A DNA stretch of 64,000 bases from Pseudomonas sp. PH1b. Lineage in GTDB: Bacteria > Pseudomonadota > Gammaproteobacteria > Pseudomonadales > Pseudomonadaceae. Positions 17,391-25,429 of this stretch are shown piece after piece. Numbering within the stretch: position 1 is the stretch's first letter; every line of letters starts with the position of its first letter. Where the stretch lies: the NCBI RefSeq assembly GCF_000633395.1, contig NZ_AYMU01000005.1:62001-126000 (forward strand), read 5' to 3'. A program made the position numbers and the translations under genes. The notes under the pieces were generated by a model. That model had not been told where the DNA came from and ran no database searches. It saw only the letters and a list, made by a program, of their open reading frames with translations.

Positions 17391-17990
17391 TTACTGCCAG
17401 GAGACCTTGGGAGCGTCCTGAATCAGCAGTGTGTCGGCGAACTGCAGCAGCGCAGCGTCGTTGCGATGGCCGAGCAGGGCGGCGAAGAACAGCGCCGGCA
17501 CACTGTGCTTGTAGAGGTTGTAGTGGGTCACCGCGTCGTTGAACGCCTGGCGCGCGAAGGCGACCTTGTTCTCGGTGCTGGTGAGCTCCTCGCTCAGTTG
17601 CGCCATGTTCTGCGAACCCATCAGTTGGGGGTAGGCCTCCAGGCTCAGGTGCAGGCGGCCAAGGGCGCTGTCCAGGGCGCCTTCGTCCTGGCCCAGGCGG
17701 GCGATCTTCTGCCTGTCGCCGGGGTGCGCCGCTGCCGATTGCAGGCTTTGCAGGGCATTGCTGCGGGCGTTGGCCACGCCGGTCAAGGTGTCGCGTTCGT
17801 GCTGCAGGTAACCCTTGGCGGTTTCCAGCAGGTTGGGAATCAGGTCATAGCGGCGCTTGAGCTGCACTTCGATCTGGGCAAAGGCGTTCTGCAAGCGATG
17901 GCGGCGGGTGGTCAGGGTGTTGTAGACGCTGGCGATGTACAGCATCAGCAAGGCGAGCAGCGCCACGGCGGCGATGTCGGCGGGGGCCAT
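17391..17990 (-). CDS. LemA-family membrane protein
   Basis: The 199-residue protein has one N-terminal membrane helix (IAAVALLALLMLYIASVYN, about 6-24), the LemA core motif RRHRLQNAFAQIEVQLKRRYDLIPNL in outline at 29-54, and an antiparallel helical bundle. Family members are small envelope proteins of unsettled role, often encoded next to M48 proteases, as here. It is probably the first gene of the three-gene operon running down to 15802. Confidence 0.9.
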   Translation of the reverse strand: MAPADIAAVALLALLMLYIASVYNTLTTRRHRLQNAFAQIEVQLKRRYDLIPNLLETAKGYLQHERDTLTGVANARSNALQSLQSAAAHPGDRQKIARLGQDEGALDSALGRLHLSLEAYPQLMGSQNMAQLSEELTSTENKVAFARQAFNDAVTHYNLYKHSVPALFFAALLGHRNDAALLQFADTLLIQDAPKVSWQ

Positions 17991-18175
17991 GGGATGTCCT
18001 TATCTGGGGCAGGCGTGGGGGCGCCATGGTAACGGAATAACCCCTTTGAGTGACACTGTGCCGTGCGCCTTTATGGGCGGCTGGCATGAGCGGCGAGGGC
18101 GCATGCGCCGCGCCCCGGTTGCGCCAATGCCTTGTGGGCAATGCACGGATTTCTCTCAGCAGCCCGCGACGAGTG

Positions 18176-18220
18176 TTGCCAAGGCGTGGCAATTCTGCGA
18201 AAAAGCGCTCCGCGTTCCGC
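18176..18220 (+). repeat. Copy 1 of a short dispersed repeat, upstream of the DUF4265 gene
   Basis: TTGCCAAGGCG, then one variable base, GGCA, one variable base, and TTCTGCGAAAAAGC matches the copy at 19156-19200 in 29 of 31 bases, followed by a looser CTCCGC/CCCCG-rich part. Both copies are in the same orientation and stand 50-75 bp ahead of a short gene. Confidence 0.75.
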
Positions 18221-18270
18221 GCCCCGACGGGTGGCAGGCAGCGTTCTTCTCAAAGCTCCAGGGACAGGTA

Positions 18271-18702
18271 ATGGACAAGATCATGCTCAGGTTGTCGGTC
18301 GTCGACGACTATCCGCCGGCCACCACTGAAGGGGTCTGGGCCGAGCGCCAGGCTTCGGGGTTCTACCGGATCGCCAATATCCCGTTCTACTCCCAGGAGG
18401 TGTGCCTGGACGATGAGGTCGAGGTGCGGGTCGGCGACGATGGCCTCAAGTGGTTTCACCAGGTCGCCACCAGCAGTGGCAACAGCACCTTGCGCCTGGT
18501 GTTCATGAGCGCGGGCAGCGAGCGGATCACCGAGGTGCTGGAGCGGATCAACGCCCTGGGATGCACCTGGGAAGGGTTCAGCAAGCGCTTCTACTCAGTG
18601 AATGTGCCCGCCACGGTGCTGTTCGACGCCGTGCTTGAGTACTTGCTGGAGCCTTTCGAGCAGGAGTGGCTGGACTACGAATACGGCTTGGTGCGCCAGT
18701 GA
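18271..18702 (+). CDS. DUF4265-domain protein
   Basis: The 143-residue cytoplasmic protein matches the DUF4265 pattern: WAE then YRIANIPFYS, a low-complexity acidic strand (DDEVEVRVGDDGLKWF), VATSSGNSTLRLVF, and a C-terminal helix pair ending YEYGLV. The ATG at 18271 has GGGACAGG before it. The family function is unknown; small acidic proteins of this kind often turn up as immunity-like genes near toxin remnants, and the next gene is an Imm10-type immunity protein, so that reading is plausible but unproven. Confidence 0.8.
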   Translation: MDKIMLRLSVVDDYPPATTEGVWAERQASGFYRIANIPFYSQEVCLDDEVEVRVGDDGLKWFHQVATSSGNSTLRLVFMSAGSERITEVLERINALGCTWEGFSKRFYSVNVPATVLFDAVLEYLLEPFEQEWLDYEYGLVRQ

Positions 18703-18762
18703 CGAAGTGCCAGCACGGGCGAGCGGCCGGGATGCACAGTGCGAGAAGAGGAGCAGGTCTTG

Positions 18763-19155
18763 ATGAAGCTGATGTTTGATGCCGTGACCTACAGCGCCTA
18801 CACCGAGGACGAGGTGTCCATCCTCGGCCTGGCCGATGACCCGGCCGAGCCCGGGCAGTACCTGCTGTTGCAGCGTGCGCAGGAGTGCGACGAGCAGGAC
18901 CGGGCGCTGGGCATGGACACCTACTACGTCGAGCTGGGCGGGCAGGGCCTGGCCGGCTACGGCGGCATTGACCGGGTGCAGTTGGCGCCGGGCCATCTGA
19001 CCCTGCAGTTCTCGCAGGCGCTGGCCTGGTGCCAGGGGCTGTCCAGCCTGGAGGTGCGGTGGCGCCCCGGGCTGGCGAGCCTCGAGCAACTGGAGGCGGC
19101 GCTGCAGGGAATCTTCGACGCCACGGGCACCTTGATCGCGACGCGCCATGAGTGA
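18763..19155 (+). CDS. Imm10-type immunity protein, no toxin alongside
   Basis: The 130-residue product (start at the ATG at 18763; a GTG at 18739 is possible but less likely) resembles the Imm10 family of polymorphic-toxin immunity proteins: SILGLADDP, YLLLQRAQECDEQD, MDTYYVE, GYGGIDRVQL and a final helix with LEAALQGIF. These cytoplasmic proteins neutralise a cognate effector delivered by a neighbouring cell. No toxin, Rhs, CDI or T6SS gene is visible nearby, so it looks like an orphan immunity gene kept for protection. Confidence 0.75.
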   Translation: MKLMFDAVTYSAYTEDEVSILGLADDPAEPGQYLLLQRAQECDEQDRALGMDTYYVELGGQGLAGYGGIDRVQLAPGHLTLQFSQALAWCQGLSSLEVRWRPGLASLEQLEAALQGIFDATGTLIATRHE

Positions 19156-19200
19156 TTGCCAAGGCGCGGCATTTCTGCGAAAAAGCCTCCCGCAGTCCCC
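19156..19200 (+). repeat. Copy 2 of the short dispersed repeat
   Basis: This copy directly abuts the end of the Imm10 gene (1 bp after its stop) and precedes the FKBP gene. It matches copy 1 at 18176 in 29 of the first 31 bases. Its position immediately after the stop suggests a recombination junction. Confidence 0.75.
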
Positions 19201-19229
19201 GGACGGGGCAATGCTTTGCACGAGAGCGA

Positions 19230-19571
19230 ATGATGAGTGACGAGTTGCAGGTGATCGATATCCAGCCGGGCGATGGCAAGGCGGTGGTCAAGGGGGCCCT
19301 GATCACGACCCAGTACCGCGGGTTCCTGGAGGATGGCACCAGCTTCGATTCCTCCTACGATCGCGGCAAGCCGTTCCAGTGCGTGATCGGCACCGGGCGG
19401 GTGATCAAGGGCTGGGACCAGGGGCTGATGGGCATGCGGGTCGGCGGCCGGCGCAAGCTGCTGGTGCCGGCGCACCTGGGCTATGGCGAGCGTTGCGTGG
19501 GCGCGATTCCCGCCAACGCCAACCTGATCTTCGAGATCGAGTTGCTGGAAGTGCTGACCCGGGACGACTGA
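19230..19571 (+). CDS. FKBP-type peptidyl-prolyl cis-trans isomerase
   Basis: This 113-residue single-domain FKBP has no signal peptide and so is cytoplasmic. It shows VTTQYRGFLEDGTSFDSSYDRG-like strands (about 25-45), the active-site segment VIKGWDQGLMGMRVGGRR (about 59-76) and the hydrophobic-pocket tail ANANLIFEIELLEV. The loop reads LGYGERCVGAIPANA, where the family usually has LAYGxxGxGxIPPN. Family members catalyse proline isomerisation during folding. MM at the start leaves two possible ATGs (19230 or 19233). It lies 31 bp before the Nudix gene. Confidence 0.92.
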   Translation: MMSDELQVIDIQPGDGKAVVKGALITTQYRGFLEDGTSFDSSYDRGKPFQCVIGTGRVIKGWDQGLMGMRVGGRRKLLVPAHLGYGERCVGAIPANANLIFEIELLEVLTRDD

Positions 19572-19602
19572 TACCGCGTCCGCGCCCTGAAAGGAAAAAC
19601 CC

Positions 19603-20025
19603 ATGCTGGCCAATAAAGCCTGTCCGGTGGTACTGCGGCGCCAGGGGGCGCTGGAGATCCTGGCATTCCGCCATCCCCTGGCCGGGCTGCAACTGGTCAA
19701 GGGCACACGGGAGCCAGGCGAGTCGACGAGCGCTGCGGCCCTGCGTGAGCTGGCCGAGGAGGCGGGTCTCGAGGGCTTGGCACTGCGCCCGTTGGGGCTC
19801 TGGCAGTGTGCCCTGACCGGCCAGACCTGGGCCTTCCATGAATGCCAGGTGGCGGATGGATTGCCCGAGGCCTGGAGTCATTTCTGCACGGATGACTCCG
19901 GGCACCTGTTCAGGTTTTTCTGGCATCCCCTGGCCAGTGAACCGTCGGATGAATGGCACCCGTTGTTCCAGGGCGCTCTGGCTTATCTGCGCCAGCAACT
20001 GCTCGGCGCGGCCGGCGACGCCTGA
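19603..20025 (+). CDS. Nudix hydrolase
   Basis: The 140-residue protein has a perfect Nudix box, Gx5Ex7RExAEEAGL, spanning about residues 35-57, which binds divalent metal and hydrolyses a nucleoside-diphosphate-linked substrate. The rest is short, with a tryptophan-rich tail (EAWSHF, HLFRFFWHPL). AAAGGAAAAA precedes the ATG. The substrate cannot be read from sequence. It ends 14 bp from the convergent cyclase gene. Confidence 0.9.
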   Translation: MLANKACPVVLRRQGALEILAFRHPLAGLQLVKGTREPGESTSAAALRELAEEAGLEGLALRPLGLWQCALTGQTWAFHECQVADGLPEAWSHFCTDDSGHLFRFFWHPLASEPSDEWHPLFQGALAYLRQQLLGAAGDA

Positions 20026-20039
20026 CACGGGCGGCGGCC

Positions 20040-21110
20040 TTATTGCCCCAGCCGATACTGGTTGTTGCCGCTGCGCTTGGCTTCGTACATCGCCAGGTCG
20101 GCAATGTGCAGCAACTGGTCCATGCGCCCCGCATGGTCGGGAAACACCGCCACTCCCAGGCTGCTGCCGATGCTGTGGCGCTGGCTGTCGACCTCCACCG
20201 GCGGCGACAGCTGGCTGAAGATTTTCTCGCCAATGCGCCGGGCTTCCTCGTCCAGGTCGAGCCCGGGTGACAGGCCCTCGAGAATCACCACGAACTCATC
20301 GCCGCCAATGCGCGCCACGGTGTCGCTGGCCCGCAGGATGCCCTGCAGGCGCTGGGCGGTGGCGCTCAGCACCCGGTCGCCGGCGGCATGGCCGAACTGG
20401 TCGTTGATCGCCTTGAAACCATTGAGGTCGACGAACACCAGGGCCACCCGGGTCTGGTCCTGACGCGCCTGTTCCAGGGCCCGGGACAGGCGCTGTTCGA
20501 GCATCAGACGGTTGGGCAGGCCGGTCAGCGGATCGAAATGCGCCAGTTGCTGCAACTGGCGGGTGGAGACTTTTTCATCGGTGATGTCGCGCACCACCCC
20601 CATCATCTTGATGGCGGTGTCGTGCACGTTCTTCACCACGTTGCCGGTTTCCCGCAGCCAGTGAACGCTGCCATCGGGCCACACCACGCGGTATTCCTCG
20701 TCATGGTTCTCTCCGGTCTCCAGGCAATGCAGCTCGCCGGCACGGACCCGGGCCCGGTCATCCGGGTGCACGCAGGAGCAGAACAGCTCATAGGAGGGCA
20801 CCACTTCACCGACCTTGAAGCCGAACATGCCGTAGATGGCTTCCGACCAGTACAGGCGCTGGGTGTCGACTTCCCAGTCCCAGGTGCCGATCCGCGCGAA
20901 GTACTGGCTGCGCTTGAAGCGCTCGGCATCATCGGGCGCGCCCTTGGCGAGGGCGCGATAGGCCCGCAGTTCGGCCTGGGCACGGCGTTCGCGATACAGC
21001 AGCCACAGGGCCAGCAGGGCTAGCAGCAGGGTCAGGCAGAGCAGGGACCAGACGGCAATCATCGGATTCTGGACAACATGGAAGGACAGGTCCTGAGGAA
21101 GGAGTAGCAC
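20040..21110 (-). CDS. Membrane-anchored PAS-GGDEF diguanylate cyclase
   Basis: The 356-residue protein has a single N-terminal helix (about 18-38), a PAS domain (about 70-178, WDWEVDTQRLYWSE to VVRDITDEK) and a GGDEF domain (about 187-350) with an intact catalytic GGDEF at 269-273. The product-inhibition site RxxD (R260-D263) lies exactly five residues before it, so this should be an active, c-di-GMP-feedback-controlled cyclase. The start is uncertain: a GTG at 21110, or an ATG at 21062 that would shorten the leader by 16 residues; neither has a clear ribosome site. Confidence 0.93.
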   Translation of the reverse strand: MLLLPQDLSFHVVQNPMIAVWSLLCLTLLLALLALWLLYRERRAQAELRAYRALAKGAPDDAERFKRSQYFARIGTWDWEVDTQRLYWSEAIYGMFGFKVGEVVPSYELFCSCVHPDDRARVRAGELHCLETGENHDEEYRVVWPDGSVHWLRETGNVVKNVHDTAIKMMGVVRDITDEKVSTRQLQQLAHFDPLTGLPNRLMLEQRLSRALEQARQDQTRVALVFVDLNGFKAINDQFGHAAGDRVLSATAQRLQGILRASDTVARIGGDEFVVILEGLSPGLDLDEEARRIGEKIFSQLSPPVEVDSQRHSIGSSLGVAVFPDHAGRMDQLLHIADLAMYEAKRSGNNQYRLGQ

Positions 21111-21253
21111 TTGGCTATGTTAATCCACGGCAGTGGCCGGGCCGCAGTTATTTCTGTGGGACGAGCCGTTGATCCGTGGTTGCCGAGGGCAGCATTTTTC
21201 TCCCAGTGACTTGTGGCAGGCCAGATAAGGGCGCAGGATCTGCCTCATATAGG

Positions 21254-21264
21254 TATAGGGGGTA
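21254..21264 (+). promoter_or_regulatory. G-tract operator of the CsoR/RcnR class
   Basis: TATAGGGGGTA lies 6 bp before the regulator's ATG, and a second run TAGGGGTA overlaps the start codon. Members of the RcnR/DmeR branch bind sites with a central G-tract flanked by AT-rich bases, so autorepression of the regulator-exporter operon fits well. Confidence 0.6.
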
Positions 21265-21269
21265 GGGGT

Positions 21270-21545
21270 ATGTCGCATACGCAGGCACAGAAAGATCAGT
21301 TGCTGAAACGGGTCCGGCGCATTCTCGGTCAGGTCCAGGCCGTGGAGCGGGCGCTGGAGAGCGGCGCCGACTGCGGCAAGACCCTGCACCTGGTGGCCGC
21401 CACCCGGGGCGCCATCAGCGGGCTGATGGGCGAGATCATCGAGGCCCATGCCCTGGAGCATGTGGCCAACCCCGAGCTCAGCGACGCCGAGCGGGCCCAG
21501 GGCGTGGCTGAACTGCTCGCCGCCATTCGCCGTTATGCCAAGTAG
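21270..21545 (+). CDS. dmeR: RcnR/CsoR-family metal-sensing repressor (DmeR-like)
   Basis: The 91-residue all-helical protein has the family layout: KRVRRILGQVQAVERALESGADC with the metal-ligand Cys at about 35, and H in LHLVAATRGA at about 40. The N-terminal His3 (MSH) is a ligand in RcnR-type sensors of nickel or cobalt. It sits 10 bp before a DmeF-type exporter gene, the same order as the dmeRF operon described in Rhizobium, so cobalt/nickel control is the likely role. The symbol is given by that context. Confidence 0.85.
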   Translation: MSHTQAQKDQLLKRVRRILGQVQAVERALESGADCGKTLHLVAATRGAISGLMGEIIEAHALEHVANPELSDAERAQGVAELLAAIRRYAK

Positions 21546-21555
21546 GAGTGCACTG

Positions 21556-22515
21556 ATGAATCTGTCCCAGCAGGCTGCCCGTCTCGCCCACGATCACCAG
21601 TTCCTCGGTGCTGATCATGATGACAATGCCCGGCGTACCCTGTGGGTGGTGCTGCTGACGGTGGTGATGATGGGGGCGGAGATCGTCGCCGGCTACGTCA
21701 CCGGGTCCATGGCGCTGTTGGCCGACGGGCTGCACATGGCCACCCACGCCGGGGCCCTGGGCATTGCGGCGGCGGCCTATGCCTTTGCCCGGCGCCACGC
21801 CGGCAACGCCCGTTTCAGTTTTGGCACCGGCAAAGTCGGTGACCTGGCCGGCTTCGCCTCGGCGATCATCCTCGGGCTGGTGGCCCTGGGGATCGGCGCC
21901 GAATCCCTGCTGCGGTTGTTCCAGCCGACGGCGGTGGCCTTTGCTGAAGCCACGCTGATCGCCGTGGCGGGGCTGTTGGTGAACATCCTCAGCGCCTGGC
22001 TGCTGGGCGGCGGGCATGCCCATCACGGCCACTCCCATGATCACGAGCATCACGAGCATCACGAGCATCACGAGCATCACGAGCATCATCGGGCGCACGG
22101 CGACAACAACCTGCGTTCGGCCTACGTGCACGTGCTGGCCGATGCCCTGACCTCGGTGCTGGCCATCGCCGCGCTACTGGCCGGGCGCTACCTGGGCTGG
22201 GTCTGGCTGGACCCGGTGATGGGCATTGTCGGGGCGCTGGTGATCGCTCGCTGGTCCTATGCCCTGATCAAGTCCAGCGCGGCGGTGTTGCTCGATGCCA
22301 GCGACGCGGCGGTGGCTGCGCAGATCCGCGCCTCGGTGGAAGCGGCGGGAGACGCCAGCATCGTCGACCTGCACGTGTGGCAGGTCGGCCCCGGGGCCCG
22401 GGCAGCGATTGTCAGTGTGGTGGCCCAGGCTTCCCTCAGTGTCGAGGTGCTGCGCGCACGTCTTGCGTCGTTGCCCGGCTTGTCGCACCTGACCCTGGAA
22501 CTGCGCAACGTCTGA
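21556..22515 (+). CDS. dmeF: Cation diffusion facilitator, DmeF-like divalent metal exporter
   Basis: The 319-residue inner-membrane protein has six helices. The transport-site motif is GLHMATHAG in helix 2 (H-x3-H here where many zinc CDFs have HxxxD) and HVLADALTS in helix 5. Between helices 4 and 5 lies a strongly His-rich loop (about 154-180) made by five tandem copies of the 9-bp unit cacgagcat, giving repeated His-Glu-His. AGGAG precedes the ATG. DmeF proteins export cobalt and nickel with protons. It is coupled to the sensor gene just upstream. Confidence 0.9.
   Translation: MNLSQQAARLAHDHQFLGADHDDNARRTLWVVLLTVVMMGAEIVAGYVTGSMALLADGLHMATHAGALGIAAAAYAFARRHAGNARFSFGTGKVGDLAGFASAIILGLVALGIGAESLLRLFQPTAVAFAEATLIAVAGLLVNILSAWLLGGGHAHHGHSHDHEHHEHHEHHEHHEHHRAHGDNNLRSAYVHVLADALTSVLAIAALLAGRYLGWVWLDPVMGIVGALVIARWSYALIKSSAAVLLDASDAAVAAQIRASVEAAGDASIVDLHVWQVGPGARAAIVSVVAQASLSVEVLRARLASLPGLSHLTLELRNV
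22031..22092 (+). repeat. 9-bp in-frame tandem repeat coding the His-rich loop
   Basis: Within the exporter gene, cacgagcat (His-Glu-His) is repeated about five times in a row from about 22043 to 22088, an uninterrupted array of identical units. Such perfect coding repeats change length easily by slippage, so the metal-binding loop may vary between strains. Confidence 0.85.
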
Positions 22516-22523
22516 GGCGCAAT

Positions 22524-22549
22524 CCCGGGCGCCTTAGCTGACGCCCGGG
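22524..22549. terminator. Possible bidirectional hairpin between convergent genes
   Basis: CCCGGGCG (22524-22531) and CGCCCGGG (22542-22549) pair around a 10-base loop that includes the LysE-type gene's stop. There is no T-run on either side, so intrinsic termination is uncertain. Confidence 0.35.
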
Positions 22550-23184
22550 CGGTACAGCTCCAGCAGTGAATAAACCAGGCCGACCACGGCCACCGCCAGC
22601 AGCACCAGGCTCGACAGCCCGGTCACCAGGCGCTTGTATTTCAGCGAGAAACCCTGGCGGGCCACCAGGATATAGGCCCCCAGCACGGCAAAATCGATCA
22701 GTACCCAGACCAGGGTCAGCAGCAGTGCACTGTGCTGCACCGAGCGGCTGACCTGGATGAACTGGGGGAAGAACGAGACAAAGAACAGAATGTCCTTGGG
22801 GTTGCCGATGCCCACCAGAAACCCGGTGGCCAGGCCCTTGCCCCGGCGCCGTGCAGCGCTGGCCGGGGCGTCTCCGTTGTCGGGCGTGCGCAGTTCGCGC
22901 AGCCCCTGCAGCGCCAGCCAGGCGATGAAGCAGCAGCCCAACAGGCTGATCCAGCTGATCAGGCGCGGGTCCAGGGCCAGTCCCGTGGTCAGCATCAGTA
23001 CCGCCAGCAGGGCCAGCAGCAGCGAGGCGGCATGGGTGCCCAGGGCCGTCAGCAGGGCCTGGCGCGGACCGGCGTTGATGCTGGTGCTGATGATCAGCGT
23101 CACCACCGGCCCCGGGGTCGCCACCAGCATCAGCACACTCAGCATATAGGCCAGTAACAGCGATATATTCACATCCACGGACAT
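22534..23184 (-). CDS. LysE/RhtB-family amino acid exporter
   Basis: The 216-residue protein has six hydrophobic helices and the family signature near the start (MLVATPGPVVTLIISTSINAGPRQAL, about 18-43 in outline) and FLVGIGNPKDILFF (about 122-135). These inner-membrane carriers export basic or neutral amino acids. A LysR gene is divergent 107 bp away, the classic exporter/regulator layout, so the regulator probably switches this gene on when its substrate accumulates. Confidence 0.92.
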   Translation of the reverse strand: MSVDVNISLLLAYMLSVLMLVATPGPVVTLIISTSINAGPRQALLTALGTHAASLLLALLAVLMLTTGLALDPRLISWISLLGCCFIAWLALQGLRELRTPDNGDAPASAARRRGKGLATGFLVGIGNPKDILFFVSFFPQFIQVSRSVQHSALLLTLVWVLIDFAVLGAYILVARQGFSLKYKRLVTGLSSLVLLAVAVVGLVYSLLELYRPGVS

Positions 23185-23291
23185 TCACCTGATTCATTGC
23201 ACAAGCGCTCAGCTTGGGGGCTTTGCCCTGCGTTGAAAAACGCAAAAAGCTGTGACCTACTATGATTATTAATCATCATGAGTGCCTGACG

Positions 23292-24245
23292 ATGGTCGAG
23301 TCCCTACCGCCGCTCTATGCCTTGCGCGCCTTTGAAGTGGCGGCCCGTTCCAGCTCCTTCACCCGGGCGGCCGAGGAGCTGTCCCTGACCCAGAGCGCCA
23401 TCAGCCGGCACATCCGCACCCTGGAGAGCCAGTTCGGCTGCCGCCTGTTCGAGCGCCATGGTCCACGGCTGGTGCTGACCGATACCGGACAGCGCCTGGC
23501 CCGGGAGCTCAAGGCCGGTTTTCGGATCATCGAGGACGCCTGCCTGCCGCTGCGGGTCAACAGTGGCCAGTTGCGCCTCAAGGCGCCCTCGACCCTGACC
23601 ATGCGCTGGCTGCTCCGGGTCCTGGAACAGCTCAAGCGCGAGCATCCCGAACTGCCGGTGCAACTGGCCAGTGTATGGATGGACCTCGACCATGTGGATT
23701 TCTACGCCGAGCCCTACGACTGCGCGATCCTCCTGGGCAACGGCCAGTTCGGGGCCGGGGTCGAGGCCTGCAAGCTGTTCGATGAGTGGCTGGTTCCCGT
23801 GGGGCCGGCGCAAGCACCGGACGCAGCCCCCTGGACCCTGGAGCGACTGCAGCGTGCCGAACTGATCCACCCCTCGGCCGATCGCCGGGACTGGCGCCGC
23901 TGGCTGCAGGCCCAGGGCTTGCTGGAGCAGGTGCCCCTGGATCGGGGCAATGTGTTCGACACCCTGGACCAGGCCATCTCCGCCGCCATGGGCGGGCATG
24001 GCCTGTCGATTGCCGACCTGCACCTGGTGGCTCAGGACATTCGCCAGGGGCGGCTCAGCCTGCCGTTCCCCAAGGCACTGGCCTCGGGCGACGGCTATTA
24101 CCTGGTATGGCTGCGCGACAGTCCGCGCCAGGAACGGATCGACCGCCTGCGCCAGTTCCTGCTGAGCCAGGTGCTGGACATCACCGACCTGCCGCTGAGC
24201 TACCTGGGCGCCGGTCCTGGCTCTGCCGATTCGGGCATGGCCTGA
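23292..24245 (+). CDS. LysR-family regulator, GcvA-like
   Basis: The 317-residue protein starts PPLYALRAFEVAARSSSFTRAA, then LTQSAISRHIRTLE as the recognition helix, the style of the GcvA/AmpR branch, followed by a LysR substrate domain (about 90-300). The ATG at 23292 is used; an earlier ATG at 23262 has no better ribosome site. It is divergent from the LysE-type exporter and its likely activator. Its 3' end overlaps the convergent GNAT gene by 46 bp. Confidence 0.9.
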   Translation: MVESLPPLYALRAFEVAARSSSFTRAAEELSLTQSAISRHIRTLESQFGCRLFERHGPRLVLTDTGQRLARELKAGFRIIEDACLPLRVNSGQLRLKAPSTLTMRWLLRVLEQLKREHPELPVQLASVWMDLDHVDFYAEPYDCAILLGNGQFGAGVEACKLFDEWLVPVGPAQAPDAAPWTLERLQRAELIHPSADRRDWRRWLQAQGLLEQVPLDRGNVFDTLDQAISAAMGGHGLSIADLHLVAQDIRQGRLSLPFPKALASGDGYYLVWLRDSPRQERIDRLRQFLLSQVLDITDLPLSYLGAGPGSADSGMA

Positions 24246-24745
24246 CGGCGCACCATGACCCAGTCGCGCTGGGGATCGGCGCCGCACTGGAACAAGGTCT
24301 CACCGACCTTGATAAAACCGTTGCGCTGGTAGAAGCGAATGGCCCGGACATTGGTTTCGCTGACGGTCAGGCGCAGCGGCCCGGGTTGTTGCGCCAGGGT
24401 CTGTTGCAGCAGGTATTGGGCGGCGCCGCTGCCATGATGCTCGGCGGCCAGGTAGCAGCGGGTCAGCTCGGCGATGCCGTCGGCTTCGGCAATTGCCAAG
24501 GGTTCGGGCCGCAGGCTGATCAGGCTGTAGCCGATGATCTGCCGGTCCTGCAGCAGCACCCGCAGTTGCTTGAGGGGCGTCTCCAGCAGCGCGGCAAAAT
24601 GCTCCGCTTGCAGGTGGTCGCGGATAAAGGCCTGGAGTTCTGCCGCCGGGGTGTCTGGCGGGCAGGCGAGGGCGAAGGTCTGGCGGGCGATCCGGCTCAG
24701 GTGCGGGCTGTCATCGACCCGGGCCGGGCGAAGGTGGAGGGGCAT
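24200..24745 (-). CDS. GNAT-family N-acetyltransferase
   Basis: The 181-residue protein has a single GNAT domain. The acetyl-CoA loop region is degenerate (ELTRCYLAAEHHGSGAAQYLLQQ, about 93-115, with HHGSGAA in place of Q/RxxGxG/A). TVSETNVRAIRFYQRNGFIKVG (about 129-150) is the usual C-terminal motif. AGGGAG precedes the ATG at 24745. The substrate is unknown. Its last 46 bp overlap the convergent LysR gene, so both products share antisense ends. Confidence 0.88.
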   Translation of the reverse strand: MPLHLRPARVDDSPHLSRIARQTFALACPPDTPAAELQAFIRDHLQAEHFAALLETPLKQLRVLLQDRQIIGYSLISLRPEPLAIAEADGIAELTRCYLAAEHHGSGAAQYLLQQTLAQQPGPLRLTVSETNVRAIRFYQRNGFIKVGETLFQCGADPQRDWVMVRRQAMPESAEPGPAPR

Positions 24746-24851
24746 CGGCGGTTTCTCCCTGAAAGGCAGCGGCTGCGCTGGCCGATCATACCCCTGGGCG
24801 AGGGCGCCGCCGGCACCCCCGAGCATTTTTTAGCGACGCCAGGCTCCGGGG

Positions 24852-25346
24852 CTAGCCGAGGATGATGTAGTCGTTGTGCTGCACGATGCCCTGGTGCGGG
24901 CCGTGCACCAGGTGCACATAACGCCCGTCGACCAGGTCGACCGGCAGGCAGTCGTCGACATCCAGCAAGGCGTCGGTGTGGGGCTTGTGCCAGTGGGCGA
25001 GCATTTGCTGCTTGCCCTTGGCCTTGGCTTCGAGCCTGTCCCGGGCCACCACCAGCAGGTAACGATGAGCTTCACCGAAGGTGGCGGCCTCGTAGCCGCC
25101 CAGGTTGAGGAAAAACAGGCGTGGTGCATCGGCCGCCGGGGCCAGGGGGCTGAGTTCGAGCCGGTAGTCCTCGACCCCGTCGACCTTCATCCAGGAGTCG
25201 ATGTGCAGGCCGGCGGGGCTGCCGAACCAGCCTTCGCGCAGTTGCGGGTAGGCGGTCGCAAGGCTGTCGGCAACCACGAACTGCACGTCGTGGACTTCGA
25301 TCTTCGCTCTGGGGTGCTTGCCCCCCAGCATCACCACAAACAGCAT
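24852..25346 (-). CDS. DUF1543-domain protein
   Basis: The 164-residue product starts MLFVVMLGGKHPRAKIEVHDVQF and continues with WFGSPAGLHIDSWM and LFFLNLGGYEAATFGEAHRYLLVVA, which is the DUF1543 duplicated pattern. It has no membrane segment. Function is unknown. AAAGGAG lies 7 bp before the ATG. It stands alone between the GNAT and ABM-domain genes on the same strand. Confidence 0.82.
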   Translation of the reverse strand: MLFVVMLGGKHPRAKIEVHDVQFVVADSLATAYPQLREGWFGSPAGLHIDSWMKVDGVEDYRLELSPLAPAADAPRLFFLNLGGYEAATFGEAHRYLLVVARDRLEAKAKGKQQMLAHWHKPHTDALLDVDDCLPVDLVDGRYVHLVHGPHQGIVQHNDYIILG

Positions 25347-25429
25347 GCTCACTCCTTTTTCGATGAACCGCGGCGCCGGCGGGCGCACCTTTTACCCCAG
25401 TGCGGCGCCGTTTGCCAAGACCGCCGGCT

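Noticed and set aside
22043..22088. A non-coding microsatellite
   Set aside because: The 9-bp units are in frame inside the metal exporter gene and encode its His-rich loop.
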